Assembly (NCBI GenBank): GCA_016702745.1
Contig: JADJDJ010000001.1
Coordinates: forward strand, 1,434,023-1,498,022
Direction of reading: 5' to 3'
DNA from: Chitinophagaceae bacterium
Lineage (GTDB): Bacteria; Bacteroidota; Bacteroidia; Chitinophagales; Chitinophagaceae
Length of the DNA: 64,000 bases
Positions 36,464-44,795 of this stretch are shown piece by piece. The notes beneath the pieces are model-generated. The model was not told the origin of the DNA and made no database searches. It saw only the letters and a list, made by a program, of their open reading frames with translations. Both the position numbers and the translations under genes were made by a program. Position 1 is the first letter of the stretch. Each line of letters starts with the position of its first letter.

Positions 36464-37024
36464 TTAAATACTGCTGACCACCGGTGCCGGTGCATCCCTG
36501 TATTTCCGGTATTGACCCGTCAGTTGCCCCCAGCAAAAAACTACAGGCAGCATTATTTTTTTGACGAATCCTGGTATTTCCGGTAAATCAAATTCAGAAC
36601 GATACCTTCTTAATAAAAAAGCCATATCAAATAATCCCGGCCGTCCGTTCCTGCTTTTTTTCTGTGCCGCAAAAACTGCACTAAGATAGAATACAATATT
36701 GTTGGCAGGCTTTAACCAACCCCTGCATTGCAGTATTTCAGTACCGGCATCCCAAAACCGGTGTGGCACTCCTCTTTTGAATACAACTGACTCTCCCGGG
36801 CCTGCAAATTGTTCAGGGCCGCCCATTATCTGGTAGCCGATTTTCCCATTGATCACGGTAAAGCCTTCGTCCTGCAACCAATGTACATGCATCGGTGGGC
36901 CGGCGTTTGGCAATACTGCATTAACCCCAACAATCGTATCTCCATCCGGTTCGTGAATGAGCTCATTAAAGCTGAGGGTTTCGCCATATCCATTTTCAAT
37001 CGTGACTGGCAGTTTCATTTTCAT
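36464..37024 (-). CDS. cupin-domain protein
   Basis: 186 residues. A single cupin barrel is visible: motif 1 in PPMHVHWLQDEGFTVINGKI (two His and a Glu as likely metal ligands), motif 2 around GPGESVVFKRGVPHRFWDAG (further His). The C-terminal ~70 residues (PGLFDMAFLLRRYRSEF...GQLTGQYRKY) are helical and hydrophobic. A metal-dependent oxygenase, isomerase or binding role are all possible. Two ATGs (37024, 37018) are possible starts. It is isolated, between convergent and divergent neighbours. Confidence 0.8.
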   Translation of the reverse strand: MKMKLPVTIENGYGETLSFNELIHEPDGDTIVGVNAVLPNAGPPMHVHWLQDEGFTVINGKIGYQIMGGPEQFAGPGESVVFKRGVPHRFWDAGTEILQCRGWLKPANNIVFYLSAVFAAQKKSRNGRPGLFDMAFLLRRYRSEFDLPEIPGFVKKIMLPVVFCWGQLTGQYRKYRDAPAPVVSSI

Positions 37025-37198
37025 ATAAAAGGTTTAATACCTTAAAAATAGAAGGAATTAAACCCGGCTAAAATTCATAATGAATGAAGCGGGATTATGA
37101 CAGATTGAATTGAAGAAAAACAATGATGGGGAGGTTTGAAAATCTTTGTGTCAGACTCTCCCGGTATATCAATATCTTTCTGTTCTAAAACCAACCAC

Positions 37199-37501
37199 AT
37201 GCTCACCCTCACTATTCTTTATGGCCATCCGGAAAACCCGGAAGCATTTGAAACATACTATGCCAACACGCATTTACCAATTGCCGATAAAATAAGTGGT
37301 GATCTCCGGAGGGAGTATACCAAATTCCTGAGTGACCCGATGGGTGGTCAACCCGCATTTTACCGGAAAGCAGAATTTTGGTTCGAAAGCCCTGAAGCTA
37401 TGCAAACTGCGCTTGGATCGCCGGAAGGAATGGCAGCAAGTGCTGATCTGGGGAATTTTGCAACCGGGGGCGTCAGTTTCCTGGTAGGTATGATTGGTTA
37501 G
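37199..37501 (+). CDS. EthD-family small protein
   Basis: 100 residues from the ATG at 37199; the frame is open from 37136 but the conserved part begins LTLTILYGHPENPEAFETYY. The pattern (start FYxHPEDPAAFD, middle YTKFLSDPMGGQPAFYRKAEFWF, end PEGMAASADLGNFATGGVSFLVG) is that of the EthD dimeric alpha-beta barrel family, first named from ether-degradation clusters. The biochemical role is generally unknown. No ethABC genes are nearby. Confidence 0.82.
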   Translation: MLTLTILYGHPENPEAFETYYANTHLPIADKISGDLRREYTKFLSDPMGGQPAFYRKAEFWFESPEAMQTALGSPEGMAASADLGNFATGGVSFLVGMIG

Positions 37502-37567
37502 AATAAAATAGGCTGAAGCCCTGCGCTACTTCCGACCGCGATTCCAGGAATGGTCCGGCGCATCATC

Positions 37568-38260
37568 TTATCCGATTTTCTTCACCATATTAATATTCAA
37601 GCGGGTCCGGGTCCGGAAACCGATAGATTCATAGAGCCCGATAGCAGTCGCATTTTCTGAGAGAACATGGAGGAAGGGAGTAAACGATTGCGCCAGTATC
37701 AACTCCATCACCCGCAACATCAGTGCTTTTGCATAGCCCTTACCCCGATATTCAGGATGCGTACAAACAGCACTGACTTCGAGAAAAGGTACCGGGTTCA
37801 TTCTTTGTCCGCACATGGCTGCCAGTTGCCCATTTTCAAAAATGCCAAAATAATTACCAAAGAGAATGGTGTTTTGAAAAAATGGACCTGGTCGGGTCAT
37901 TGCGGTCAGCTCAAGCATCTGGGGAATATGCTCATCTGTCAGCGGCTGAATTTTTTCTGACCCCTTGCCCGTAAAATGGGATACCGGTTTTTCATAAATC
38001 ATCTGACAGCAATCCATTTCTCTGATGATTTTCCAGTAACGGGTATCGGGTTGTAAACTGGCAGGATAAGTGAGTGCAATGGTTTTATCAGCAGGAAGAA
38101 ATTGATGAAGGCGGGTAAAATTATCAGCCGTGGGTTCAGCCATGGCGGCAAATGGAGCAATATCCGGGCGGTAATACCCTACCTGTTCATCCAGTATGGC
38201 CATCTCCCGGTTACCGGTTTGAAGGGCATGCCAGATCATGTTGTCAAGCTGGTGATTCAT
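37568..38260 (-). CDS. GNAT-family N-acetyltransferase
   Basis: 230 residues. The C-terminal half carries the acetyl-CoA binding motif in VSAVCTHPEYRGKGYAKALMLRVM (R/Q-x-x-G-x-G/A) and the usual closing strand (LHVLSENATAIGLYESIGFRTRTRLNI), matching the FR47-like/GCN5 fold. The N-terminal ~110 residues are a divergent GNAT-like half. Substrate unknown. No operon partner is evident; the phnA-like gene lies 87 bases upstream on the same strand. Confidence 0.85.
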   Translation of the reverse strand: MNHQLDNMIWHALQTGNREMAILDEQVGYYRPDIAPFAAMAEPTADNFTRLHQFLPADKTIALTYPASLQPDTRYWKIIREMDCCQMIYEKPVSHFTGKGSEKIQPLTDEHIPQMLELTAMTRPGPFFQNTILFGNYFGIFENGQLAAMCGQRMNPVPFLEVSAVCTHPEYRGKGYAKALMLRVMELILAQSFTPFLHVLSENATAIGLYESIGFRTRTRLNINMVKKIG

Positions 38261-38347
38261 GACTGCAACATAAAAAGAAATTTGTCCGGACTGCTATATC
38301 AGAATATGGAATTTGAAGCAGATCAGGTTAAAACACCAGGTTGAGCA

Positions 38348-38926
38348 TTAACCCTGCTTTCGAAGGTACTTTGTCAGGATGACAATTTGCTGTCCTTCAA
38401 TCCTGCCTTCAATCTGTTCCGTGTTTCCGGATACCAGTCTGATATTCCGAACCACCGTACCTACCTTGGCATTCACCGTCGACCCTTTTACATCCAGTGA
38501 TTTGGTGAGGACTACATTATCCCCCTGCAGAAGAATGGCACCGTAACAATCCCGGTGTAATTCTACAGAACTATCATTTTCATGATCCCCGCTTTGTTTG
38601 GCCCAGGCCAGTTGCTCATCACTCAGGTACATCAATTCCAGTTGTTCCGCCGCCCAGCTTTCGTTGCGAAGCCGGTTCAGCATTCGCCAGGAAACAACTT
38701 GTACGGCAGGTATTTCAGACCACATACTGGTACTCAGGCATTGCCAATGGGTGCTATCCAGTTCCTCTTTTTTCTCAATCTGTGCCATGCACTTGGGACA
38801 AACCAGTATCGCATCTTCCATATTGCCGGTAGCAGGGGGCACTTCGTAAACTTTCAGTCCTTCCGTAGCATTGCATAACTCACAACAATTTCCGCTCCGG
38901 TCTTTTAATCTTTCTTCCTGGTTCAT
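38348..38926 (-). CDS. PhnA/YjdM-family zinc-ribbon protein
   Basis: 192 residues. The N-terminal zinc ribbon is CELC (about 15-18) with CPKC (about 43-46). The C-terminal ~60 residues (DCYGAILLQGDNVVLTKSLDVKGST...VGTVVRNIRLV) form the PhnA SH3-like domain. The family was named alkylphosphonate-utilisation protein PhnA, although the gene now called YjdM has no established role in C-P cleavage. The middle region (STSMWSEIPAVQVVSWRMLNRL) is typical of longer Bacteroidota members. Start at 38926 (MNQEERLKDRSGNCCELC) fits the family. Confidence 0.85.
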   Translation of the reverse strand: MNQEERLKDRSGNCCELCNATEGLKVYEVPPATGNMEDAILVCPKCMAQIEKKEELDSTHWQCLSTSMWSEIPAVQVVSWRMLNRLRNESWAAEQLELMYLSDEQLAWAKQSGDHENDSSVELHRDCYGAILLQGDNVVLTKSLDVKGSTVNAKVGTVVRNIRLVSGNTEQIEGRIEGQQIVILTKYLRKQG

Positions 38927-39084
38927 ACACTTGATTTGGGCGCCAATCTACAATAATTTAACAGTCTTTCAACTGATTCTCAATCGCCTCAGGCATTCCT
39001 GAAAAATCCGGATATTCCCATATGCAATCCTTCTGGCGATGGCATCTGGCATAAAAGCTTATCAAAATTGAACCTGACATTTTT

Positions 39085-39545
39085 ATGAAAAAAATACCTG
39101 TATTTGCCCTGCTGCTGTTTTCCTGCCTTTCATGCTCCCTTTTTGGACAAAACAGCCTACCCGATCGCTGGGAACCGGGAATGACCATTCAGCTAACCTA
39201 TGGTGGCGGTATGCGTTATTATTCCTATGAATTACAAGTGAGTGACACCGGTAGTTATTACATGGAAAATAATGAGGAAGAATTATTAAATCTAAAATCC
39301 ATTTCTATAAAGATCAACTCGACAATTTGCTGGTCTTTTTGAAAGAGCAACAATTTGACCAAATACAATCAGAATTGACGGCACCCATGCACGACAAAGG
39401 ATCAGAGCTGATAACCATTCAATGGGGACAAAAAAAGATTGCTATCGGAACAGGACACGCCAAAGAAATTATTGATGCGCACAAATCGAGATACCTTAAA
39501 GTCCGGAACTATCTTCAGCAGATGAGATCATCAAAAAACAATTAA
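39085..39545 (+). CDS. hypothetical exported protein (one apparent frameshift)
   Basis: Not recognised. The signal peptide (KKIPVFALLLFSCLSCSLFGQ) contains a possible lipobox (LSCS). Two overlapping frames (39085-39342 and 39327-39545) join into about 153 residues if one A is added in the run near 39292, giving LLKSKIHFYKDQLDNLLVFLKEQQFD. The joined sequence is a small beta-rich domain (MTIQLTYGGGMRYYSYELQVSDTGSYY) with an alternating C-terminal part (ELITIQWGQKKIAIGTGHAKEI). It converges with the VOC gene, 3 bases away. Confidence 0.65.
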
Positions 39546-39548
39546 TTC

Positions 39549-39908
39549 TTAATACCGGGTAATCGTAATTCTGAATCCGTTCAGGTCTTCAAAAACTACT
39601 TCCCTTTTTCCGTTATGTGGTTCTTCAGTGATTTCAATGATTCGGGCCCTTGTTTGCAGGCGTTCTACAATATCATTCAATGATTGTACCCTGAAAAAAA
39701 GGCCGGCATCCTTAACGATATTATTCTTTTCAGCCGGAAAAGGAAAGAGCATAAATGCGGCATCCTCCCATTCCAATTGGGCCCAGCTCAGTTCGGCCTG
39801 CGGATCCCAGTACCGGTTGCTCCCGGTACAACGAAAACCCAGGCTTTCATACCATACAACAGTTGCCTCTACATTGGTCACTCCCAGGAAGGGGATACAC
39901 AAAGCCAT
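39549..39908 (-). CDS. VOC-superfamily (glyoxalase/bleomycin-resistance-like) protein
   Basis: 119 residues with the beta-alpha-beta-beta-beta repeat of the vicinal oxygen chelate fold: IPFLGVTNVEATVVWYESLGF at the start and REVVFEDLNGFRITITRY at the end, where the Glu/Asp-containing strand usually supplies a metal ligand. The lack of a clear His at the first strand suggests a divergent or non-catalytic member. Function unknown. Confidence 0.82.
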   Translation of the reverse strand: MALCIPFLGVTNVEATVVWYESLGFRCTGSNRYWDPQAELSWAQLEWEDAAFMLFPFPAEKNNIVKDAGLFFRVQSLNDIVERLQTRARIIEITEEPHNGKREVVFEDLNGFRITITRY

Positions 39909-40121
39909 CGCGAATATTTTGAGTTTAAACGGTAAACCGAAAGGGATATTTTACCAATATAGGCTTTTGTCTGTCGAAATTATACCCCCCGGCAGACCGA
40001 TTTTTCTTCTTTTTGCCGCCTGTACAAATATTTTGGCAGGCATGCAACATTTGACGGGTTCTGTTTACTTTAATATAAAACCAATTCCCTGGCACTGACC
40101 GCAGTTATACATCCGGCTGAA

Positions 40122-40643
40122 ATGCTTGTTCAACGATGTCTGGAAGGTGATCATACCGCCTACCGGCAATTGTATGAGCGCTATTCCAGGGCGATGTTCA
40201 ATACCAGTCTGCGAATTGTCAATTCAAGGCATGATGCAGAAGATATTTTACAGGAAGCATTTGCTGATGCTTTTCAGCAACTCAGTCAGTTTGAAAAAAG
40301 GTCCACTTTCGGTGCCTGGCTGAAGCAGATTGTGGTTTATAAGAGTATTAACCTCCTGAAAAGGAAAAAAATCAATTTCCTGGAAATTGATGGAACTGCA
40401 GACCGGGCAGATGAAGTGAATGCGGAAGATACCTGGTACACGGTTGAAATGATAAAGGAACTTATCAGGGAATTACCGGATGGATACAGGACGGTATTAT
40501 CGCTCTATCTTTTTGAAGGCTACAGCCATGAACAGGTTGCTGAAACACTCGGACTGGCTCCATCCACCGCGCGGACGCAGTATATCAGGGCCAAGCAAAA
40601 ATTATTGCAACTTTTAAAAAAGAAGACAGTCAATGAGCACTAA
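40122..40643 (+). CDS. ECF-type RNA polymerase sigma factor
   Basis: 173 residues. Region 2 (VQRCLEGDHTAYRQLYERYSRAMFNTSLRIV...DAEDILQEAFADAF) and region 4 (RELPDGYRTVLSLYLFEGYSHEQVAETLGLAPSTARTQYIRAKQKLL) are complete, without regions 1 and 3. The sequence is of the kind that controls envelope functions in Bacteroidota. The putative anti-sigma gene overlaps its end by 11 bases, so the pair is translationally coupled, and a DUF4097 protein follows in the same operon. Confidence 0.92.
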   Translation: MLVQRCLEGDHTAYRQLYERYSRAMFNTSLRIVNSRHDAEDILQEAFADAFQQLSQFEKRSTFGAWLKQIVVYKSINLLKRKKINFLEIDGTADRADEVNAEDTWYTVEMIKELIRELPDGYRTVLSLYLFEGYSHEQVAETLGLAPSTARTQYIRAKQKLLQLLKKKTVNEH

Positions 40644-41232
40644 AGACCCATTCGAGCGCTTTATCAGGGATAATCGCAGTGAATTTGACAGTGAGATTCC
40701 CGGTAAAAAGGTTTGGGAACAACTGGAATCCAGTCTCCCCATGCAAAAACAGGTCAGGCGTTTTACGCGGAATGAACTGATGCGCTGGACCGCCGCGGCA
40801 GCCATTTTAGTTGCCATCCTGACATCCATTTATTTTTTATATATAAAGAATAGCCATGAACAACAAACTGTATCAGGGGATCAACTCAGCAAAAATCCTG
40901 TAAAAGGACTGGAAGAAACAGGCAGCATGAATCCGGAATATGCTGTACTGTTTAAACAGGTATCTGTTGCAGTACAAACCAGACAGGAACAATTAAAGGC
41001 TGCGGCAAACGGTTTACCGGAATTGTATCAGCAATTTGAAAAAGACCTGGCTGTGCTGGACAGTTCCTTCCGTTCCCTCAGGCAACAGGCCGGCCAGACT
41101 CCCAACCGGGATGTGCTGATCAGGGCCATGATCCAGAACCTGCAACTCCAGTCTGAACTATTGGAAAGACAATTGCAGGTGATACAGGAATTCAAACAAC
41201 CTCAAAAAACAAACAATGAAAAAACGATTTAA
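40633..41232 (+). CDS. putative membrane anti-sigma factor
   Basis: 199 residues. A soluble N-terminal region (about 1-50, DPFERFIRDNRSEFDSEIPGKKVWEQLES), one transmembrane helix (AAAAILVAILTSIYFLYI, about 54-71) and a helical C-terminal part outside the cytoplasm (YQQFEKDLAVLDSSFRSLRQQ). The layout and overlap with the ECF sigma gene upstream (11 bases) and the DUF4097 gene downstream (17 bases) fit an anti-sigma regulator, but there is no zinc-finger (ZAS) motif, so the assignment rests on topology and context. Confidence 0.7.
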   Translation: MSTKDPFERFIRDNRSEFDSEIPGKKVWEQLESSLPMQKQVRRFTRNELMRWTAAAAILVAILTSIYFLYIKNSHEQQTVSGDQLSKNPVKGLEETGSMNPEYAVLFKQVSVAVQTRQEQLKAAANGLPELYQQFEKDLAVLDSSFRSLRQQAGQTPNRDVLIRAMIQNLQLQSELLERQLQVIQEFKQPQKTNNEKTI

Positions 41233-42265
41233 ATTATTATTGCTCCTGTTGCTTCCCATTCTTGCCTTATCTGCGCAACAACAGGGAAAGAAACATGAAT
41301 ACAAACGACTGGAACATTTCAGGGAAAGAAATATTTCCAAAACCTATCCGGCTTCCGGGAACACGCTGGTAATTGACAACAGTTTTGGAGATGTAACCAT
41401 CACAACCGGTGGTAGTGAAATAAAAGTGGATGTACATATCGAAGCCAGCTCTTCCAACAAGGAGCATGCAGATAAAATTTTTGAGAACCTGGATGTGGCA
41501 GACAGTAAGGAAGGGAATACCGTAAAATTCAAAACCAGCACCAACAAGAATAACAAGGGGGATAATTATAACTGTAAAAACTGTAACAGCTCCATGATGA
41601 TCAGTTATAAAGTACAGTTGCCGTCCGGCACCCCGCTGACCATTGAGAATTCTTTTGGGGACATCATCTTACCTGATTACAACGGACCGGTTAATCTGAC
41701 CAGCAAATTCGGTGACCTTCAAACCGGTGCTTTATCCAAAGCAGAAAAAATTCAGTCTGAATTTGGCGGCGTCAATATCAAAGAAGTGAATAACCTGAAC
41801 AGCAGTTTTAAATTCTCAACGGTAACAATCGGCAGCCTGGGCGGAAACAACAAAATCAATCTGGAATTCTGTAAGGGAAGCAGGATCAATCTGGCCGGCA
41901 ATCTATCTTCCCTGGATTTAAAAGAATCCTATAGCCTTATAAATCTGGTACCCTCTTCCGGATTTTCGGCCAGCTATGATATCCGTACCAGTTATAGTTC
42001 ATTTAAAAACAAAACGAATGCGGACATCAAACGCACAGATGAACCTGACCAGTACGGACCTGATGCTGACCGTCATTATGAAGGGCGGTCCGGTTCCGGT
42101 TCTGTTAAAATAGATATCCGCTCCAGTTTTGGAAAACTGATCCTTGGAGAAGCCACTGCCGAAGAAATGAAAGAAAAAGAAAAGCATAAAGGGACAGGGC
42201 AAAGTCATCTGATCAAACCACTGCAAATACAGGGCTGTTCTTCAGGAATGGCCCTATTTTTTTAA
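41216..42265 (+). CDS. secreted DUF4097-type putative adhesin
   Basis: 349 residues; signal peptide FKLLLLLLLPILALSAQ. The body repeats short beta-helix strands with the motif NSFGDV/I (NTLVIDNSFGDVTITTGG; LTIENSFGDIILPDYNGP; SKFGDLQTGAL; SEFGGVNIKEV), as in DUF4097/DUF2807 putative adhesins. A CKNCNSS pair lies near residue 120. The family often sits behind ECF sigma/anti-sigma pairs, as here. The last ~20 residues (HLIKPLQIQGC...) overlap a terminator hairpin and 12 bases of the convergent dehydrogenase gene, so the true stop may be earlier. Confidence 0.8.
   Translation: MKKRFKLLLLLLLPILALSAQQQGKKHEYKRLEHFRERNISKTYPASGNTLVIDNSFGDVTITTGGSEIKVDVHIEASSSNKEHADKIFENLDVADSKEGNTVKFKTSTNKNNKGDNYNCKNCNSSMMISYKVQLPSGTPLTIENSFGDIILPDYNGPVNLTSKFGDLQTGALSKAEKIQSEFGGVNIKEVNNLNSSFKFSTVTIGSLGGNNKINLEFCKGSRINLAGNLSSLDLKESYSLINLVPSSGFSASYDIRTSYSSFKNKTNADIKRTDEPDQYGPDADRHYEGRSGSGSVKIDIRSSFGKLILGEATAEEMKEKEKHKGTGQSHLIKPLQIQGCSSGMALFF
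42231..42264 (+). terminator. probable intrinsic terminator at the end of the sigma/anti-sigma/DUF4097 operon
   Basis: AGGGC and GCCCT form a short stem around TGTTCTTCAGGAATG, followed by ATTTTTTTA. It lies inside the annotated end of the DUF4097 gene and at the end of the convergent aldehyde dehydrogenase gene. Confidence 0.45.
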
Positions 42266-43724
42266 TTCATTATTCACGGTTCGCCAGATGCCCAGCGGAT
42301 TAATTTCCTTCAGTGCCTCCGGTAACAGACTATCGGGCCAGTTCTGATAAGCAAGTGGACGTACAAATCTTTTGATGGCATCAGCCCCAACCGATCCAAA
42401 GCGGGCATCAGTAGTGGATGGAAACGGACCTCCATGCTGCATGCTCAGACAAACTTCCACTCCGGTCGGAACGCCGTTCAGGATCAAGCGACCACAAATA
42501 TTTATCACCAGTTCCACCAGTTCCTTGTGTTCCTCTATATCAGCTTCAGTTGCCATCAGCGTGGCGGTCAACTGTCCTTCCAAATGCCGTACTACTTCCT
42601 GTAATTCTGTTTTGTCTTTACAACGGATCAACAATGAAAAAGGTCCAAATACTTCCTGATGAAGCAATGGGTTACTGATAAAATCTTTTCCGCTCACCGC
42701 AGCCAGCGCCGCAGCCCCCTGCCCTTCTGTTTCGCTTGAACTTGCCTGTGCCAGGGTAGCTACTCCAGCCTGTGACAGGGTCAATTCCTTTTTGCTGATG
42801 TAATTTTTATAGATGCCCTCGTGCAACATGGGGGCCGGTATAGTTTTACTGATCTCATCACTTAATGCGGTACTGAATGCATTCAGCTCTTCCCCTTCTA
42901 TACCAATTAATAATCCCGGATTGGTGCAAAACTGTCCTACGCCCAGTGTGATGGATCCAGCATAGGCTTTTGCCAGTTCGGTGGCTGATTCTTTTAATTT
43001 GCCAGGCAGGAGGAAGACCGGATTGATGCTGCTCATCTCAGCAAAAACCGGAATGGGTTCTTTTCTTTGATTGGCCCAGTCGAATAATTGTTTACCCCCG
43101 GCAAAGGACCCGGTAAATCCGACCGATTTTGTATAAGGATGTTCAACCAATGCCCTGCCTACTTCAAAACCGGCTCCCTGCAAATGGGTGAAGACGCCAT
43201 TTGGCATATGGCATTCGGCTGCTGCTTTTAAAATAGCACGGGCCATCAATTCACTGGTACCTGGATGGGCCGGATGGGCTTTTACAATCACCGGGCATCC
43301 TGCTGCCAATGCACTGGCGGTATCACCACCTGCAGTGGAATAAGCAAATGGAAAATTCGAAGCACCAAAAACCAAAACGGGTCCAACCGGAACCATCATT
43401 TTCCGGATATCCGGTTTAGGAGGCGTTTTATCTGCAATTGCTGTATCAATTCTTGCTTCCAGCCAGTCTCCTTTCTCATGCATCAGCATAACTGCTGAGC
43501 TGGAACATGGTTCTTGCCCTTTCATTACGTAAGCGGGCTTCAGGCAGGTTGGTTTCTCTACCGGTAACCTGCAGCAGTTCAGCTCCCAGGGCCTCTATTT
43601 CCCTGGCAATGGCGCGCATGAAATCAGCTCTTTGTTTCAGGCTTGTATTCCGGTAAATATGAAAGGCACTCCAGGCCAGTTCCATGGCCCGGTTGATTTC
43701 CTGCGATGATGCATCCTTGAACAT
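42254..43724 (-). CDS. aldehyde dehydrogenase, probable 2,5-dioxovalerate (ketoglutarate semialdehyde) dehydrogenase (apparent frameshift)
   Basis: NAD(P)-dependent oxidation of 2-oxoglutarate semialdehyde to 2-oxoglutarate, last step of hydroxyproline and of pentose/uronate oxidation. About 490 residues after repair. The frame changes near 43485 (+1, from one extra or two missing bases) between FQLSSYAD and HEKGDWLEARIDTA. Family blocks: MMVPVGPVLVFGASNFPFAYS, GFTGSFAGGKQLFDWA, catalytic Glu in VFAEMSSINPVFLLPG, catalytic Cys in GVGQFCTNPGLL and RLILNGVPTGVEV. It lies 29 bases after the DapA-like deaminase gene that would make its substrate, so both are probably one operon. Confidence 0.88.
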
Positions 43725-43753
43725 GATATTTTTTTAAAAATGATAGGTGTTGA

Positions 43754-44650
43754 TTATAATGAAGGCCTGGCAGCAATACCGTCATTGATGATTTTCAAAA
43801 TTCTTTCTCTTTCATCTCCTTCCAGTATCAGCCTTGGAGCCCGTACATATTCTGACCCGATGCCTGTTCCGGCGGCGGCCAGCTTTATATACTGAACCAG
43901 TTTGGGATGAATATCCAGTTCCAGCAGGGGCATGAACCAGCGGTAAATGGTCCTGGCTTCTTCCAGTCTTCCCTGTAAGACCAGGTTATAAATAGCGGTG
44001 GTTTCTTTGGGGAAGGCGCAAACCAGTCCGGCCACCCAGCCATCTGCACCAAGGCATAATTCTTCCATTGCTAATGTATCCACCCCGCACAAAACTTTGA
44101 AACGGTCACCAAAGCGGTTCTTCATCCTGGTCAGGTTGGTCACATCTCTTGAACTTTCTTTTAAAGCAGTGATATTGTCACATTCAACCAACTGATCAAA
44201 CATATCAGGACGGGTATCTATTTTATAATCCGGTGGATTATTATAAATCATGATAGGGAGGTCGGTGGTTTTAGCCACTGCTTTAAAAAAAGTAATGGTT
44301 TCCCGGTCATCTGTTTTATACCTCATGGGCGGCAGCAACATTAAACCATCGGCACCCCATTTTTTAGCAAGGGCGGCCTGCCTGACTGCTTCTGTGGTGG
44401 TTGATTCGGCAATATTGACGATCACCGGTATCCGGCCATTGATATACTCCACAGAAAATTCAGTGAGCGACTCTTTTTCTTTTTCTGTGATCGTACTGGC
44501 TTCCCCCAGGGATCCGCCAATGATAATACCGTGAATACCGGCATCCAGTTGCGCCTGCAAATTGGTTTGATACATACTGATATCCAGTTGCTCCTCCTTT
44601 GTAAAAGGGGTGAGCAATGCCGGAAATACACCTTTCCATTCAAATGCCAT
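43754..44650 (-). CDS. DapA-family protein, probable 1-pyrroline-4-hydroxy-2-carboxylate deaminase
   Basis: 298-residue TIM-barrel class I aldolase relative. The Schiff-base Lys164 in NITALKESSRD and Tyr136 in IMIYNNPP are present, with GSLGEASTIT in place of the GTTGE loop of true dihydrodipicolinate synthase. This change, plus the co-oriented dehydrogenase 29 bases downstream and the hydroxyproline epimerase nearby, argues for deamination of pyrroline-4-hydroxy-2-carboxylate to 2-oxoglutarate semialdehyde. An N-acetylneuraminate lyase- or KDG aldolase-like activity remains possible. No other lysine-synthesis gene adjoins it. Confidence 0.87.
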   Translation of the reverse strand: MAFEWKGVFPALLTPFTKEEQLDISMYQTNLQAQLDAGIHGIIIGGSLGEASTITEKEKESLTEFSVEYINGRIPVIVNIAESTTTEAVRQAALAKKWGADGLMLLPPMRYKTDDRETITFFKAVAKTTDLPIMIYNNPPDYKIDTRPDMFDQLVECDNITALKESSRDVTNLTRMKNRFGDRFKVLCGVDTLAMEELCLGADGWVAGLVCAFPKETTAIYNLVLQGRLEEARTIYRWFMPLLELDIHPKLVQYIKLAAAGTGIGSEYVRAPRLILEGDERERILKIINDGIAARPSL

Positions 44651-44795
44651 AGTTATTGATTTTGAAGCACTAAAGTTAAGGCAAATGGCCTTTCTTCCCT
44701 CGCCTGATCCGTTCCCATTTATTCTTTGAACAGAATGTACAATATCTCGCTTTTCCGATTATTTTACAGGTCGAAAATCAATAAACCCCCTGTAC

